A DNA stretch of 58,155 nt from Oscillospiraceae bacterium (GTDB lineage Bacteria > Bacillota > Clostridia > Oscillospirales > JAAYXM01): positions 1-58,155 of the forward strand of contig JAFYPW010000037.1 in assembly GCA_017559985.1 (NCBI GenBank). Reading direction: 5' to 3'. A program made the translations under genes and the position numbers. A model generated the notes under the pieces. That model saw only the letters and a list, made by a program, of their open reading frames with translations, ran no database searches and was not told the DNA's origin. Below are positions 8,267-15,920 of this stretch, one piece after another; position 1 is the first letter of the stretch, and every line of letters begins with the position of its first letter.

Positions 8267-9265
8267 ATGAAAAAAATTAAAAAACAAACAAAAATTTTTG
8301 CGGCACTTCTTCTTGCTTTTTTATTTGTAATACCGGTAAGTGCCGCAGGCATCGAGCTTGTTCCGCTCGGTCACACCGCGGGAATCCGCGTGTCATCAAG
8401 CGGAGCAATCGTCATCGCGCTCTCTGAGAATATGGCGGAAAACCCTTGCCGTGCGGCGGGAATAGCCCCCGGCGACGTTATACAAAGCGTTGACGGAAAG
8501 GAGATAGCAACAAACCGGGACCTTCACGACGCTGTCGTAAAAAGCGGTGGCAAGGAGATAACGGTAGAGTATCTCCGCGAAGGGATGAAATGCACGTGTG
8601 CCGTAACGCCGAAAAAGAACAGTGAGGGTGAATATGCCATCGGCGTTCTCATCCGCGACGGTGTTGCGGGTATAGGCACAATGACCTACTTTGACCCGCA
8701 AACAAAAACGTATGGCGCGCTCGGACACGGTATATCAGACAGCGACACAAGTATTTTAATTCCCGCGCGGGAGGGCGCGCTCCTGCCGTCCGAGGTTTCC
8801 GATGTTGTAAAGGGGAAGGCAGGAACTCCCGGAGAGCTTCGCGGAGAGTATGACATTTCGCACGAATTTGCAACAATTGATAAGAACACGGATTCCGGCA
8901 TATTCGGAAAAGTGAGTGATGAGACTGCGCTTTTTTTAAAAAACAAGTCGTATGCCGTGGCGGATAAAAGCGAAATAAAGCGCGGTGCGGCGACGATTCT
9001 TTCAAACATCGAGGGCGACGAAGTAAAAGAATATGAAATCGAGATAACAGCAATTTCAAAAGACGGCGAAAAAACAAAAAATATGCTTATCTCCGCAACC
9101 GACCCCGAGCTTCTTTCAAAAACAGGCGGAATAGTGCGCGGGATGAGCGGTTCACCGATTTTGCAGAACGGAAAAATCGTAGGCGCCGTAACGCACGTTT
9201 TAGTAAACGACCCGACAAAAGGATACGCAATATTCATCGAAAATATGCTGAACGCGGCAGAATAA
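8267..9265 (+). CDS. spoIVB: SpoIVB signalling serine peptidase
   Basis: Forespore-secreted S55 peptidase that triggers pro-sigma-K processing by cleaving SpoIVFA (or acts more loosely in Clostridia, where sigma-K control varies). The 332-residue product has an N-terminal membrane anchor/signal (about 9-27), a PDZ domain (about 40-115) and the peptidase domain. His154 in ALGHGI, Asp279 in SATDPELL and Ser294 in GMSGSP form the triad; the 15-residue Asp-Ser spacing equals that of the B. subtilis enzyme. It is shorter than the roughly 425-residue Bacillus protein at the N-terminus. A strong AAAGGAGG site precedes the start. It is monocistronic here, not next to spo0A as in many relatives. Confidence 0.9.
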   Translation: MKKIKKQTKIFAALLLAFLFVIPVSAAGIELVPLGHTAGIRVSSSGAIVIALSENMAENPCRAAGIAPGDVIQSVDGKEIATNRDLHDAVVKSGGKEITVEYLREGMKCTCAVTPKKNSEGEYAIGVLIRDGVAGIGTMTYFDPQTKTYGALGHGISDSDTSILIPAREGALLPSEVSDVVKGKAGTPGELRGEYDISHEFATIDKNTDSGIFGKVSDETALFLKNKSYAVADKSEIKRGAATILSNIEGDEVKEYEIEITAISKDGEKTKNMLISATDPELLSKTGGIVRGMSGSPILQNGKIVGAVTHVLVNDPTKGYAIFIENMLNAAE

Positions 9266-9273
9266 TTCAAAAA

Positions 9274-9306
9274 CAGCAGAGCGGAAAATTTTCGCTCTGC
9301 TGTTTA
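9274..9306 (+). terminator. Terminator of spoIVB
   Basis: CAGCAGAGCG (9274-9283) and CGCTCTGCTG (9293-9302) flank a GAAAATTTT loop and lead into TTTAAT. It shares the GAGCGGAAAATTTT core with the next terminator downstream. Confidence 0.8.
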
Positions 9307-9314
9307 ATATTAAG

Positions 9315-9343
9315 TTGACAACAAAAAAAGTGTAAGATATAAT
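9315..9343 (+). promoter_or_regulatory. Consensus sigma-A promoter of the superoxide reductase gene
   Basis: TTGACA (9315-9320), 17-base spacer, TATAAT (9338-9343): a perfect match, predicting strong expression. The AT-rich stretch over and after the -10 weakly resembles a PerR box. That would suit an oxidative-stress gene but is not convincing by eye. Confidence 0.8.
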
Positions 9344-9374
9344 TAAATTAAATTACATCTCGGAGGAATAAAAA

Positions 9375-9995
9375 ATGAGATTTTATATCTGTTCTCATTG
9401 CGGAAACATTATAGAAAAAATTCACGATGCAGGCGTTCCTGTTATCTGTTGCGGTCAGAAGATGGACGAGCTTATCCCCGGAACGGTTGAGGCAAGTGCC
9501 GAAAAGCACATTCCGGTTGCAACTGTCGAAGGAAGAACCGTAAGAGTGACGGTTGGCGAAGTTGAACACCCCATGACAGAGGAGCACAGCATCCTCTGGG
9601 TGTGCCTCGTTACAGACAAAGGCGTTTACCGCAAGAGCTTAAAGCCGGGAAATGCTCCTGTTGTTGCGTTCTCGCTTCTTGAAGAAACTCCTGTCGAGGT
9701 CTTTGCATACTGCAACCTCCACGGACTCTGGAAAGCTGAAATCGAAGAAAAGAAAATCTGCCCGTTAAAGCCGATTGACACAAAGTCAAAAGAAAACTAT
9801 GATGTCTGCCTTTGCAACAAGGTAAGCTACTTTGACATTCTCGACGCGGTCCATAAAAATACAAGCGTAGATGCGCTTTTGGATGTTTTTGAGAATGTAA
9901 AGAACACAACAAAGTGCTCCACCGGATGTGGCGGATGCTATGAAAAGGTAATCGCAATCATCTCCGACACGATGATGAACGGCGAGAACAACTAA
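9375..9995 (+). CDS. Superoxide reductase (desulfoferrodoxin) fused to a BFD-like [2Fe-2S] domain
   Basis: Cytoplasmic one-electron reduction of superoxide to peroxide. Three parts are visible in 206 residues. The N-terminal desulforedoxin Fe site is Cys6, Cys9, Cys25, Cys26. The superoxide reductase domain has the EKH motif (Glu43-Lys44-His45), His65 and His71 of HPMTEEHSI, and Cys113/His116 of CNLHG, that is four His plus one Cys around centre II. A C-terminal extension (about 140-200) has Cys145-x-Cys147, then Cys181, Cys185 and Cys188, with the spacing of bacterioferritin-associated-ferredoxin [2Fe-2S] domains. The extension may deliver electrons in place of rubredoxin (inference). Its own promoter and terminator make it a single-gene unit. 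Confidence 0.85.
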   Translation: MRFYICSHCGNIIEKIHDAGVPVICCGQKMDELIPGTVEASAEKHIPVATVEGRTVRVTVGEVEHPMTEEHSILWVCLVTDKGVYRKSLKPGNAPVVAFSLLEETPVEVFAYCNLHGLWKAEIEEKKICPLKPIDTKSKENYDVCLCNKVSYFDILDAVHKNTSVDALLDVFENVKNTTKCSTGCGGCYEKVIAIISDTMMNGENN

Positions 9996-10004
9996 AAGAA
10001 CAAA

Positions 10005-10036
10005 ACAGAGCGGAAAATTTTTCCGCTCTGTTTTTT
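10005..10036 (+). terminator. Terminator of the superoxide reductase gene
   Basis: ACAGAGCGGAA (10005-10015) pairs with TTCCGCTCTGT (10021-10031) and is followed by TTTTT. Confidence 0.9.
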
Positions 10037-10142
10037 GTCTGTGTTAAAGAAAATTGTCTCCCACCAATTTCCTTACATAAAAATCCCTTGATTGTAAACA
10101 ATAGTTTTGTAAAATTAAAACAAAAAGGGGATTTATGTTATA

Positions 10143-10685
10143 ATGAAAGCAACTGGTATTGTAAGAAGAATAGACGACCTTGGGAGGGTCGTTATTCCAA
10201 AAGAAATCAGAAGAACCATGCGCATTCGCGAGGGCGACCCGCTGGAAATATACACCGACCGCGACGGCGAAGTAATTTTTAAAAAATATTCACCTGTGGG
10301 TGAACTTGCCTCGTTTGCGGGGCACATCTGCGAGACGCTCTGCAAGACGACGGGCGCGAGTGCAATCATCTGCGACCGCGACACGGTAATCTCCGCCGCG
10401 GGCACAGCAAAGCGCGACCTCTTTGACAAGCGCATATCCGAGTCGCTTGAACACATCATAGAATCGCGACAGATTTATCAGCACAAAAGCGGAGAAACAC
10501 CCGTAGACGTGACGGACACAAAAAACGGTCAGTATCTCTCCGTTGCGGCACCGATCATCTCCGAGGGCGACGTTTCGGGCTGTGTTGCATTCGTCTTTGA
10601 CGGAACGGAAAACGAGCTTGGCGAGACGGGGTATAAGCTTGTTCAGACGATGGCGGGTTTTCTCGGAAAACAGATGGAGTCATAA
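10143..10685 (+). CDS. spoVT: Stage V sporulation protein T
   Basis: Forespore transcription factor that modulates sigma-G genes and spore coat/germination properties. The 180-residue product has the expected length. An N-terminal AbrB swapped-hairpin DNA-binding domain (KATGIVRRIDDLGRVVIPKE, about 2-50) is followed by a GAF-like C-terminal domain (about 60-178). AAAGGGGA precedes the ATG. A possible promoter is TTGATT with TAAAAT 16 bases on (10088-10115), though sigma-G control is expected from the family. The gene is monocistronic, ending at a hairpin shared with the convergent DUF1540 gene. Confidence 0.93.
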   Translation: MKATGIVRRIDDLGRVVIPKEIRRTMRIREGDPLEIYTDRDGEVIFKKYSPVGELASFAGHICETLCKTTGASAIICDRDTVISAAGTAKRDLFDKRISESLEHIIESRQIYQHKSGETPVDVTDTKNGQYLSVAAPIISEGDVSGCVAFVFDGTENELGETGYKLVQTMAGFLGKQMES

Positions 10686-10686
10686 A

Positions 10687-10718
10687 AAAATCACGGTGGA
10701 AAAACCACCGTGATTTTT
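10687..10718. terminator. Bidirectional terminator
   Basis: AAAATCACGGTGG and CCACCGTGATTTT surround AAAAA, with T-runs on both strands. It serves spoVT (+) and the convergent DUF1540 gene (-). Confidence 0.9.
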
Positions 10719-10726
10719 TCTTTGGA

Positions 10727-10903
10727 CTAGCAGCAGCCGCCTTTAAGGGAGAAAGAGAGGCAGTCTGTGCACTGGTCCTGAGTGGGGTTTTTTTCGTGAG
10801 TGCCGACCTTGATTGCGTCGAGTGAGCAATAGTCAACATTCTGGCAGTGGTGCATACAGCTTGTTACTGAGCAGTGGATGCTCTTATTGGGATTGTCGTT
10901 CAT
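10727..10903 (-). CDS. DUF1540 Cys-rich small protein
   Basis: A 58-residue protein beginning MNDNPNKSIHCSVTSCMHHC and ending GGCC. The pattern SIxCxVxxCxHH, YCSLDAIKVGTHE, then NPTxxxCTDCxSF is that of the DUF1540 family, common in Clostridia and thought to bind metal through its Cys (nine here) and His; the function is unknown. GGAGGT lies 7 bases before the ATG. It is convergent with spoVT and divergent from an ABC exporter. Confidence 0.85.
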   Translation of the reverse strand: MNDNPNKSIHCSVTSCMHHCQNVDYCSLDAIKVGTHEKNPTQDQCTDCLSFSLKGGCC

Positions 10904-10933
10904 TCTTTTTTACCTCCAAAAAAATTTGCTTTC

Positions 10934-10948
10934 GCAAGATTATCTTGC
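10934..10948. repeat. 7-bp palindrome in a divergent intergenic region
   Basis: GCAAGAT (10934-10940) and ATCTTGC (10942-10948) are perfect complements around one base, between the DUF1540 gene and the ABC exporter gene. The spacing is too short for an RNA hairpin loop, so a DNA operator is more likely if it has a role. Confidence 0.35.
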
Positions 10949-10999
10949 ACAGTTTCGGGATTAAATATACACAAAAGCCGATGGCGCATTTTCTCGCGC

Positions 11000-11028
11000 T
11001 TGACAATATCTACATTTTTTTTTAATAT
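11000..11028 (+). promoter_or_regulatory. Promoter of the ABC exporter-nrdG operon
   Basis: TTGACA (11000-11005), 17-base spacer, TAATAT (11023-11028). Transcription would begin near 11035, downstream of the ATG at 11033, which argues for the TTG start at 11069. Confidence 0.5.
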
Positions 11029-11068
11029 ATATATGAAGAATAAACAAGAGTTTCCGGGAGATGATGTT

Positions 11069-12727
11069 TTGTTCAAGAAAAATCGAGCGCTTGTATTTAT
11101 CGCGCAGACATCAAAAAAAGAGCTTTTCCGTCTGTTCCTTCTGACAGTTTCAAATATACTCAACGCTTCTCTTGCGGTGTATTTCGCCCTTGCCATGCGA
11201 AATGTGATAAACCATGCGGTTGCGGGGGAAGGGACGTTGGTCCGGCACTCTGCGGCGGTGCTTATCGGAGTTGTAATTTGTGAAATTTTCCTCTTTGTTG
11301 CAATCCGTATGCTTTCGGCACAGATCACGGCGCGGCTTGAAATAGCTTTCCGCGAAAGCGTTTTTTCAAAAATTTTAAAGAAGGACTATTCTCAGATTTC
11401 GCGCTTTCACAGTGGAGATGTTCAGACAAGGCTTTGGAGTGACGTTACAACCATAAGCGACAATGTCGCAACGCTCATTCCCGGAGTTTGCGGGCTCATA
11501 ACGAGGCTTGTCGGCGCGCTTGCGGCAGTTTTTGTGGTCGATTCGACCTTCGCACTCATCATCCTTTGTGGCGGTGTTGTGCTTTTCGTTTTCTCCCGCG
11601 CGCTTCGCGGTGTTATGAAGCGGACACATAAAGATGTTCAGGAAAAAGCGGCAGATCTTCGCGCTTTCCATCAGGAGTCGATTGAAAATGTTCTTGTAAT
11701 CAAGACTTTTGATATGGAAAATAAAATCCGCGAGGGTGAAAAGTCGCGCTCTGCTGCACACTACAAAAAGAAAATTATCCGCGCACTGTATTCAACGGGT
11801 GCATCCTGCGGCTTTTCAACGCTTATCACCTTTGGTCACGTTTACGCTGTTATCTGGTGCGCCTGGAAGCTTATGTCGGGTGACTCGGGCTTTGAATACG
11901 GTGACTTTGTAGCAATTATGCAGCTCATAAACCAGATTCAGGCGCCGTTTGCATCTCTTTCGGGAAGTCTGTCAAAGTACTATTCCGCAATCGCGTCAAC
12001 CGAGCGTTTGCTTGAACTTGTCGACCTTCCCGAGGATGAAGAAAGCCGCGAGGTTTCGGGTCTTTATGAAAAAATCAAATCCATAAACTTCTCAGGTGTT
12101 TCTTTTTCTTACGGAGAAACAGCCGTATTTGAAAATGCAGACTGCCGGATAGAAAAGGGAAGTCTTACTGTTGTTTCGGGAATATCGGGCATAGGAAAGA
12201 GCACGATGATAAAGCTTATTATGGGTGTGCTCAAACCGCAGCAGGGTGAAATCTTTCTTGAAACGGAAGAGGGCAGAGAAATCTGCAACTCGTCTCTTCG
12301 ACGCCTTTTTGCATACGTTCCGCAAGGCAATCTTCTTATGAGCGGCACGGTGCGCGAAAATATGCTTCTTGCAAAGTCGGACGCAACGGATGAGGAAATA
12401 CTCTCGGCACTCAGACTCTCTGCGGCAGACTTCATAGACGAGCTTTCTGAGGGGCTTTCGTCTGTTCTCGGCGAGCGCGGAAGCGGACTTTCCGAGGGGC
12501 AGGTGCAGCGCCTCGCAATTGCACGCGCCATTCTTTGCGGTGCCCCGATTCTCCTGCTCGACGAGGCAACGAGTGCGCTTGACGAAGAAACGGAGAAGAG
12601 AGTGCTTCAGAACATTATGAGCATAGAAGGGAAAACCTGTATTGCAATTTCTCACAGAAGTGCGGCGCGCAAAGTTTGCACAAAAGAAATCTATGTTCGA
12701 GAAGGTAAAATATGTGAAAGGGAATAG
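11069..12727 (+). CDS. ABC exporter, fused permease and ATPase
   Basis: Type I ABC half-transporter working as a dimer in the cytoplasmic membrane; the substrate is unknown. A six-helix transmembrane domain (about 1-300) is followed by a nucleotide-binding domain with Walker A GISGIGKST, signature LSEGQVQRLAIARAI, Walker B ILLLDEATSALDE and H-loop ISHRSAA. An in-frame ATG at 11033 has no ribosome site and sits at the predicted transcription start. The TTG at 11069 has GGGAG 8 bases upstream and is preferred, giving 552 residues. nrdG begins 3 bases after the stop, so the two are co-transcribed, although no functional link is known. Confidence 0.85.
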   Translation: MFKKNRALVFIAQTSKKELFRLFLLTVSNILNASLAVYFALAMRNVINHAVAGEGTLVRHSAAVLIGVVICEIFLFVAIRMLSAQITARLEIAFRESVFSKILKKDYSQISRFHSGDVQTRLWSDVTTISDNVATLIPGVCGLITRLVGALAAVFVVDSTFALIILCGGVVLFVFSRALRGVMKRTHKDVQEKAADLRAFHQESIENVLVIKTFDMENKIREGEKSRSAAHYKKKIIRALYSTGASCGFSTLITFGHVYAVIWCAWKLMSGDSGFEYGDFVAIMQLINQIQAPFASLSGSLSKYYSAIASTERLLELVDLPEDEESREVSGLYEKIKSINFSGVSFSYGETAVFENADCRIEKGSLTVVSGISGIGKSTMIKLIMGVLKPQQGEIFLETEEGREICNSSLRRLFAYVPQGNLLMSGTVRENMLLAKSDATDEEILSALRLSAADFIDELSEGLSSVLGERGSGLSEGQVQRLAIARAILCGAPILLLDEATSALDEETEKRVLQNIMSIEGKTCIAISHRSAARKVCTKEIYVREGKICERE

Positions 12728-12730
12728 AAT

Positions 12731-13423
12731 ATGAAAATCTGCGGTTTTCAGAAGCTTACACTGCTTGACTTTCCGGGTCGCGTTGCCTGCACGGTTTTTA
12801 CCGGAGGATGTAATCTGCGTTGTCCGTTCTGCCATAACGCGGGGCTTGTCACGGAGCTTTCTGCGGCGGAGGAGTTTTCCGAAGAAGAAATTCTTTCATA
12901 TTTGAAAAAGAGGACAGGAGTCCTTGACGGTGTTTGCATAACCGGCGGGGAACCGCTGCTTCAACCTGATACAGAAGATTTCCTCGGAAGAATAAAGGGG
13001 CTTGGTCTTGCGATAAAGCTTGATACGAACGGAACATATCCCGAAAGGCTTTCGGCAATAATCGATGCGGGACTTTGTGACTATGTCGCAATGGACATCA
13101 AAAACTCAAAAGAGCGGTATGTTGAGACCGTGGGAATAGAAGGTTTTGACATTGCGCCCGTTTGCAAAAGCGTTGATATTCTCCTTTCCGGAAAGGTGCC
13201 GTTTGAGTTTCGGACAACCGTTGTGCGCGAGCTTCACACAACAGAGGATATTGAAAAAATAGCGCTCTGGATAAAGGGCGCGGGGAAATATTTCCTGCAA
13301 AATTTTGTGGACTCCGGCAACCTCATCGGAGAGGGCCTGACGGCTCATACGCCCGAAACCCTTGAAGCTATGCGGAAAATTGCGCAAAAACACATAGATT
13401 TTGTGGAACTCCGAGGAGTGTAA
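12731..13423 (+). CDS. nrdG: Anaerobic ribonucleotide reductase activating protein
   Basis: Radical SAM enzyme that installs the glycyl radical on NrdD. The 230-residue protein has the cluster motif CNLRCPFC (Cys27, Cys31, Cys34), ITGGEPLLQ, LDTNG and VAMDIKNS, as in the longer NrdG2-type activases. AAAGGGA precedes the ATG. It starts 3 bases after the ABC exporter, and the NrdD gene follows 103 bases later behind its own promoter. Confidence 0.92.
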   Translation: MKICGFQKLTLLDFPGRVACTVFTGGCNLRCPFCHNAGLVTELSAAEEFSEEEILSYLKKRTGVLDGVCITGGEPLLQPDTEDFLGRIKGLGLAIKLDTNGTYPERLSAIIDAGLCDYVAMDIKNSKERYVETVGIEGFDIAPVCKSVDILLSGKVPFEFRTTVVRELHTTEDIEKIALWIKGAGKYFLQNFVDSGNLIGEGLTAHTPETLEAMRKIAQKHIDFVELRGV

Positions 13424-13457
13424 CACAAGATATTGTATATTTTTTGTAAAAAAACTA

Positions 13458-13487
13458 TTGACAGAAATACTATATATATGTTAGAAT
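13458..13487 (+). promoter_or_regulatory. nrdD promoter
   Basis: TTGACA (13458-13463), 18-base spacer, TAGAAT (13482-13487). The two NrdR-box-like sites overlap its spacer/-10 and its transcription start. Confidence 0.7.
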
Positions 13488-13513
13488 GCTCTTACACACA
13501 CAATATGTGGAAG
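13467..13513 (+). promoter_or_regulatory. Predicted pair of NrdR boxes
   Basis: Site 1 at 13467-13482 and site 2 at 13498-13513 both resemble the NrdR consensus ACACwATATwTwGTGT (about 12 and 11 of 16 positions by eye). Their starts are 31 bases apart, the three-helical-turn spacing typical of NrdR box pairs. Site 1 covers the -10 region and site 2 lies just after the start, a layout for repression when dATP is high. No nrdR gene is in the window. Confidence 0.6.
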
Positions 13514-13526
13514 GAGCATTTTTATT

Positions 13527-15902
13527 ATGTATCAGGTTATAAAGCGTGACGGCAAGGCCGTAAACTTCAATTTATCAAAGATAAGCAACGCCATTATGCA
13601 GGCGTTTGATGCTTGTGACAGACAGTATAACGCAGATATTATAGACTTCCTTGCACTTAAAGTAACTTCCGATTTCGAGCCGAAGATTGAAAACGGCTCC
13701 GTTACCGTTGAAGCTATCCAGGACAGTGTTGAGTCTGTTCTCATAAAGGGCGGATATGACGATGTTGCAAAGGCATACATTCTCTACCGTAAGCAGCGCG
13801 AGAAGATCCGTAACCTCGGTGCAACAATTGTTGACTATAAGGAGATAGTTGATAACTATCTCCGCATCAACGACTGGCGCGTTAAGGAGAACTCGACGGT
13901 TACATACTCTGTCGGCGGTCTCATCCTCTCAAACTCCGGTGCAATTACTGCAAACTACTGGCTCTCAGAGGTTTATGACAACGAAATTGGCGATGCACAC
14001 AGAAATGCCGATATCCACATCCACGACCTTTCGATGCTCACGGGCTACTGTGCAGGCTGGTCGCTTAAACAGCTTATCCAGGAAGGCCTCGGCGGCGTTA
14101 CAGGTAAGATTACCTCCGCTCCCGCAAAGCACCTTGCAACTCTCTGCAACCAGATGGTAAACTTCCTCGGCATCATGCAGAACGAGTGGGCAGGAGCACA
14201 GGCATTTTCTTCGTTTGACACATACCTCGCCCCGTTCGTTAAGATTGATGATCTCTCTTACGACCAGGTAAAGAAGTGCGTTGAGTCGTTTATCTACGGC
14301 GTCAACACACCGTCCCGCTGGGGAACACAGGCTCCGTTTAGTAACATCACTCTTGACTGGACGGTTCCGAACGACCTTGCAGAACTCAACTGCATAATCG
14401 GCGGAAAAGAGGTTGACTTTAAGTATAAAGACTGCCAGAAGGAAATGGATATGGTCAACCGCGCGTTTATCGAGATTATGATTGAGGGCGATGCAAACGG
14501 CCGCGGCTTCCAGTATCCGATTCCCACATACTCCATCACATCTGACTTTGACTGGTCAGAGAGCGAGAACAACAAGCTTCTCTTTGAGATGACATCAAAA
14601 TACGGAACACCGTATTTCTCAAACTACATCAACAGTGATATGGAGCCGAGCGACGTCCGCAGTATGTGCTGCCGTCTCCGTCTTGACCTCCGCGAACTCC
14701 GCAAGAAGTCCGGCGGCTTCTTCGGAAGCGGCGAGAGCACAGGCTCTGTCGGCGTTGTAACAATCAATATGCCGAGAATTGCATACCTTGCAAAGGATGA
14801 GGCTGATTTCTACGAGCGACTTGACAAGCTTATGGATATCTCCGCCCGCTCACTCAAAGTAAAGCGTACTGTTATCACAAAGCTCCTTGAAGAGGGACTT
14901 TATCCTTACACAAAGAGATATCTCGGCACATTCAACAACCACTTCTCAACAATCGGTCTTGTCGGTATGAACGAAGTTGGTCTTAATGCAAAGTGGCTTG
15001 GTAAGGACCTTACGGATGAAAAGACACAGGCGTTTACAAAGGATGTATTAAACCATATGCGCGAGCGCCTTTCCGACTATCAGGTTAAATACGGCGACCT
15101 CTACAACCTTGAAGCAACACCGGCTGAGTCAACTGCTTTCCGTCTTGCAAAGCACGACGTCAAGAGATATCCCGACATCATCACGGCTGCAAAGAGCGCG
15201 GACGAAACTCCGTACTACACAAACAGCTCACACCTTCCTGTCGGATATACAGAAGACATCTTCACAGCTCTTGATATTCAGGACGAGCTTCAGACTCTCT
15301 ATACATCGGGAACCGTATTCCACGCATTCCTCGGTGAAAAGCTTCCGGACTGGAAGGCAGCTGCAAACCTCGTCAAGAAGATTGCAGAAAACTACAAGCT
15401 TCCGTATTACACACTCTCCCCGACATATTCCGTATGTAAGACACACGGATATCTTGTCGGCGAGCAGTTCACCTGCCCCGAGTGCGGTGAGCCGACAGAG
15501 GTTTACAGCCGCATAACAGGCTACTACCGCCCGGTTCAGAACTGGAACGACGGAAAGAGCCAGGAGTATAAGGACCGCAAGGTTTACGACATTGAAAACT
15601 CCAAGCTCACAAGAAACGGCAGACAGGAAGAGAAAAAGGCAGAGGAGAAGGCTCCGGCAGCGGAAAAGAAGGCAGCAGACGGAAACTATCTCTTCACAAC
15701 GGCAACCTGCCCGAACTGCAAGATTGCCTGTGCAACACTCGACAAAGCAGGCTTTGAATACGAAAAGCTTCTTGCAAACGAAAACCGTGAGCTTGCAGAG
15801 TCTCTCGGAATCAAGCAGGCTCCGACTCTTGCAATCGTCCGTGACGGCAAGGTAGAGAAGTATTCCGGCGTTTCTGATATAAAGAAAATGCTCAATGCAT
15901 AA
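13527..15902 (+). CDS. nrdD: Anaerobic (class III) ribonucleotide reductase with C-terminal glutaredoxin-like domain
   Basis: Oxygen-sensitive glycyl radical enzyme reducing ribonucleoside triphosphates to deoxy forms. In its 791 residues are an ATP-cone (about 1-95, allosteric switch), the catalytic barrel, a C-terminal zinc-type Cys cluster (CKTHGY, then CPECGEP), and the glycyl-radical segment RITGYYRPVQNW followed by NDGKSQEYKDR. After an Ala/Lys/Glu linker (about 697-716) comes an added thioredoxin/glutaredoxin-fold domain with CPNC at 728-731, a further Cys735 and a cis-Pro segment QAPTL near 766. The extra domain suggests a built-in dithiol donor. GGAAGGAG precedes the ATG. trxB follows by 18 bases. 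Confidence 0.92.
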   Translation: MYQVIKRDGKAVNFNLSKISNAIMQAFDACDRQYNADIIDFLALKVTSDFEPKIENGSVTVEAIQDSVESVLIKGGYDDVAKAYILYRKQREKIRNLGATIVDYKEIVDNYLRINDWRVKENSTVTYSVGGLILSNSGAITANYWLSEVYDNEIGDAHRNADIHIHDLSMLTGYCAGWSLKQLIQEGLGGVTGKITSAPAKHLATLCNQMVNFLGIMQNEWAGAQAFSSFDTYLAPFVKIDDLSYDQVKKCVESFIYGVNTPSRWGTQAPFSNITLDWTVPNDLAELNCIIGGKEVDFKYKDCQKEMDMVNRAFIEIMIEGDANGRGFQYPIPTYSITSDFDWSESENNKLLFEMTSKYGTPYFSNYINSDMEPSDVRSMCCRLRLDLRELRKKSGGFFGSGESTGSVGVVTINMPRIAYLAKDEADFYERLDKLMDISARSLKVKRTVITKLLEEGLYPYTKRYLGTFNNHFSTIGLVGMNEVGLNAKWLGKDLTDEKTQAFTKDVLNHMRERLSDYQVKYGDLYNLEATPAESTAFRLAKHDVKRYPDIITAAKSADETPYYTNSSHLPVGYTEDIFTALDIQDELQTLYTSGTVFHAFLGEKLPDWKAAANLVKKIAENYKLPYYTLSPTYSVCKTHGYLVGEQFTCPECGEPTEVYSRITGYYRPVQNWNDGKSQEYKDRKVYDIENSKLTRNGRQEEKKAEEKAPAAEKKAADGNYLFTTATCPNCKIACATLDKAGFEYEKLLANENRELAESLGIKQAPTLAIVRDGKVEKYSGVSDIKKMLNA

Positions 15903-15920
15903 GGAACGGAAGTAATATAT

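Noticed and set aside
9338-9360. PerR or Fur box on the superoxide reductase promoter
   Set aside because: Only about 10 of 14 informative positions match in very AT-rich sequence; not distinguishable from chance by eye.
10874-11068. Longer N-terminus of the ABC exporter
   Set aside because: The region overlaps the promoter; neither the first start nor the ATG at 11033 has a ribosome site.
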